Source: Nereocystis luetkeana (taxonomy: Eukaryota > Sar > Phaeophyceae > Laminariales > Laminariaceae). From it: a stretch of 64,000 bases of DNA. Of the stretch, positions 63,401 to 64,000 are shown one piece after another (the first letter of the stretch is position 1; each line of letters starts with the position of its first letter). The position numbers were made by a program, and so were the translations under genes. The DNA lies in contig JARUPZ010000019.1 of NCBI GenBank assembly GCA_031213475.1, positions 8,896,698 to 8,960,697 on the forward strand, in the 5' to 3' direction. The notes below the pieces were generated by a model, which saw nothing but the letters and a program-made list of their open reading frames with translations, was not told where the DNA came from and did not search any database.

Positions 63401-63975
63401 GCATGCCTGTAAGGTACCTGGTACCTGGTAAGGGCCTACGTAAGTGGCACTCATTGCAATTGCGTCGGAAAAAACGGGAAAACTATACCAGGTACCAGGT
63501 ACGACGTACCAGGTACGTAATCATCTCTATCATGACTGCTGTACGTCAGTGTACGTACGTACGTACGTGAAAACGTGCCCGTCGGGTTGTGCCAAGCCAC
63601 ACGCAGACTATACCCCCTTACCTCGACTTGCACGGAGTCCACCATGGCAAGGTTTTCCACCAGAACCTTCGTGACTAAACCAGCTTCACCCACACCCAGC
63701 GGTAGCATGGAGCCCCCGTTCACCTCAGCATCGTCGCTGTTGTTGCCATCCCTGGCGCTCTCTCCGATCAGAACTGAGGCTTGTTTACTTGACCAAGAGT
63801 GGAGCTCACTGCCAACGGTAACCCGATGCCCCGAGCGGCTATCAATACTTTCGCAGCGCCGTCCAGCGAGCACGTTTGCGCACCGGTGTTTGCTTCGCAG
63901 GCCCCATGGTGCCTTCGCGTCCCCTCCAATAGAGGAGGAGGGCGTGACAAAGCATACGGGTGGAAGAATGCTCGC
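40942..63975 (-). CDS. recN: RecN-type DNA repair ATPase, twelve visible exons (5' end outside window)
   Basis: Minus-strand exons: 63975-63622, 61875-61714, 61155-61045, 60557-60417, 60098-59923, 59676-59403, 59214-59108, 44178-44088, 43578-43397, 42971-42899, 42364-41951, 41304-40942 (stop TGA). Every junction keeps the codon phase, giving about 815 residues. Seen in order: VTKVLVENLAMVDSVQVE, Walker A ITGETGAGKS, a long Glu/Leu-rich coiled-coil arm, LSRKHGVPPERL, VASSGEKSR (ABC signature), a Walker B/D-loop segment LYDEIDAHVGGRTAVAVG, and VVVTHTASVAALADQHLVV (switch His). Known: RecN is an SMC-like ATPase of bacterial double-strand-break repair. In a eukaryote it probably acts in plastid or mitochondrion. 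The first visible exon is a long low-complexity lead-in, compatible with an N-terminal targeting region. The signature SSGEK differs from the usual SGGEL. Confidence 0.95.
45375..45640 (+). repeat. Dispersed repeat family, copy 1 of 3
   Basis: Contains ACGAGGTGTACGATATGGTG and GAGTGCACATCCATGAACCC, also found at 58,775-58,990. Its right end matches 48,760-48,900. All three copies lie in the long RecN intron. Confidence 0.8.
47020..48000. repeat. Degenerate tandem array, about six units of 160-180 bp
   Basis: Each unit carries a core like GTCCCCGGTNTCGTAGAG followed by CGACCCCGACGG, centred near 47,108, 47,283, 47,452, 47,632, 47,801 and 47,961. Other shared words are TTTCACAAACTC-like and CGATCAAATCATACAGG-like segments. 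The last unit overlaps the 3' end of the thioredoxin-like coding region. Confidence 0.75.
47930..48439 (-). CDS. Thioredoxin-fold protein nested in a RecN intron
   Basis: The 169-residue frame from the ATG at 48,439 contains MPWCRSCHHL (CxxC active site after Trp), an AMFYEIDLNGNPEVHRMLDI strand-helix segment and IHAVPTVLLY with the cis-proline typical of thioredoxins, then a Pro/Ser-rich tail. Expected role: thiol-disulfide exchange. The frame stays open upstream to a stop at about 48,648 and reads as Leu/Ser runs then basic Ser/Lys/Arg-rich sequence, which would suit a plastid or secretory presequence, but it has no ATG. An upstream exon, or the ATG at 48,439, are both possible. No intron was seen. 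It lies on the same strand as its host gene. Confidence 0.8.
   Translation of the reverse strand: MSRPSSPSAPASEEPHGSVDDYRYVAAITDGVQGYLDAMDQSLSGELVTVMTHMPWCRSCHHLRHRLRLLAEAHALAGSGAMFYEIDLNGNPEVHRMLDIHAVPTVLLYSSGQLVDEFTCPGTGGPKVLLRHIEDQVGSVPDPWHRLPSGPVPSSPTPGTATDSPGVDE
48760..48900 (+). repeat. Dispersed repeat family, copy 2 of 3 (partial)
   Basis: Shares CTACTCCTTGTCTACATGCA with copy 3 and CTTTGTGAGTTCGACTCGG with copy 1. At about 48,866 it carries TACCTGGTA where copy 1 has only a short A/T stretch. Confidence 0.75.
49075..49560. repeat. Tandem duplication of about 260 bp, diverged
   Basis: GCAGCTTGTGGCAATGCGCA, AATGAATAGAAAGAAGA and a GGCGCAGGAAG-like end occur in both 49,080-49,300 and 49,345-49,560. 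Some frames through them are open but resemble nothing known. Confidence 0.8.
51753..51980. repeat. Tandem duplication, 2 x 112 bp
   Basis: ATGGTGCGTGGAGGCATGGA starts both copies (51,753 and 51,865). They differ at only a few positions. Confidence 0.95.
52000..57100. other. Intronic sequence without recognised genes
   Basis: Contains several triplet-rich tracts, of which 53,600-54,930 (CTA/TAC) is the largest. No exon with a recognisable domain was found on either strand. Confidence 0.5.
53600..54930. repeat. CTA/TAC triplet-rich region
   Basis: Many short runs of CTA, TAC and ATT triplets, densest at 54,540-54,760 and 54,860-54,930, separated by unique sequence. Confidence 0.8.
57155..57250 (-). 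other. tRNA-like pseudogene or SINE head
   Basis: On the minus strand, GTGAGCTCGAATCTCAC forms a perfect 5-bp T-arm with a B-box-like loop, and TGGTTCAGCGCGAGG resembles an A box. The acceptor and anticodon arms do not pair convincingly and the spacing includes a G-rich stretch, so a functional tRNA is unlikely. Confidence 0.35.
57508..58180. mobile_element. Probable MITE of about 670 bp
   Basis: Ends resemble each other as inverted repeats: AGGGTGGTCCCTGACGAACA on the left and, reversed, AGGGTCGCGTTCCTAGCCAA on the right, both followed by a run of about nine A. Inside, CACGATTCGTGACA-type palindromes recur (57,575, 57,660, 58,090). No coding frame. Confidence 0.55.
58230..58440. repeat. Degenerate tandem repeat, about 80-bp unit
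   Basis: Successive blocks like GAATCTGATTTTGGTGTCTG, then CAGTATTCGAGAATGTT; three copies, diverged. Confidence 0.6.
58517..58598. repeat. Tandem duplication, 2 x 41 bp
   Basis: GGCATTGTGTTGATTCCCGA starts at 58,518 and again 41 bp later; copies look identical. Confidence 0.95.
58775..58990 (+). repeat. Dispersed repeat family, copy 3 of 3
   Basis: Matches 45,375-45,640 from ACGAGGTGTACGATATGG to the GGCCCTTCCC end. It lies about 100 bp inside the donor of the long RecN intron. Confidence 0.85.
62966..63229. mobile_element. 264-bp MITE or hairpin element in a RecN intron
   Basis: CCGCTCAGGCGAACTTCCT occurs at the left end and, as its exact reverse complement, at the right end, followed inward by GTGCCCGAA on both sides. 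The inside is non-coding. Confidence 0.75.
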
Positions 63976-64000
63976 CTGAAAGCTATCGAGTGTTGATGTT

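Larger units (their letters stand above)
4088..63515. repeat. Scattered TACC(A/T)GGTA palindrome family, about three dozen exact copies
   Basis: Exact copies lie near 4090, 9009, 12698, 18183, 18670, 18784, 19571, 21470, 24463, 24483, 26806, 26869, 27169, 27183, 29326, 30651, 36958, 37042, 37308, 38267, 38401, 38706, 46490, 48869, 52962, 53282, 53612, 56197, 62111, 62288, 63417 and 63487, several as overlapping doublets; one-mismatch copies add more. They avoid all identified exons. Expected exact copies in 64 kb at equal base frequencies: about 0.5. Confidence 0.9.

Overview
The window looks like nuclear DNA of a photosynthetic stramenopile, most likely a brown alga. The evidence is intron-rich genes with GT-AG and a few GC-AG introns, very large introns filled with repeats, a plastid-type Rieske oxygenase of the pheophorbide a oxygenase family, a bacterial-type RecN encoded in many exons, abundant CTG/CAG and CTA triplet tracts, and a decayed Ty1/copia element plus LINE fragments. 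The species assignment is inference; no rRNA or organelle marker is present.

Layout. 1-3,845 (+): the last seven exons of a pheophorbide a oxygenase-like protein. 3,846-7,808: gene-free spacer with a degenerate tandem array and a dispersed repeat. 7,809-12,435 (-): a five-exon, about 983-residue protein with a C-terminus like human C19orf44 (DUF4614). 12,692-17,831 (-): an old copia retrotransposon with both LTRs, broken by stop codons, a MITE, a large inverted duplication and a 232-bp tandem duplication. 17,832-27,836: repeats, namely a 2-kb GATCTG satellite, a roughly 140-bp tandem array, two LINE 3' ends and a MITE with a verifiable empty site. 27,837 to about 38,057 (-): a SUV39/KYP-type histone methyltransferase (pre-SET, SET, post-SET). 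38,058-40,941: spacer with a 64-bp minisatellite. 40,942-63,975 (-): RecN in twelve visible exons, its 5' end beyond the window. One RecN intron is 14.9 kb and encloses a same-strand thioredoxin-like gene.

The protein genes do not form a pathway: one is probably plastidial (Rieske oxygenase), one is a chromatin enzyme, one a DNA-repair SMC-like ATPase probably acting in an organelle, one a thioredoxin-fold protein and one possibly ciliary. All exon chains were joined by hand and the codon phases agree at the junctions, except where noted for the SET gene.

The most unusual signal is a 9-bp palindrome, TACC(A/T)GGTA, found exactly about three dozen times where fewer than one is expected by chance. 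Three comparisons between repeat copies inside the window show CCTGG (or its complement) gained together with a duplicated TA. It behaves like the footprint of, or a tiny product of, a TA-targeting transposition process.
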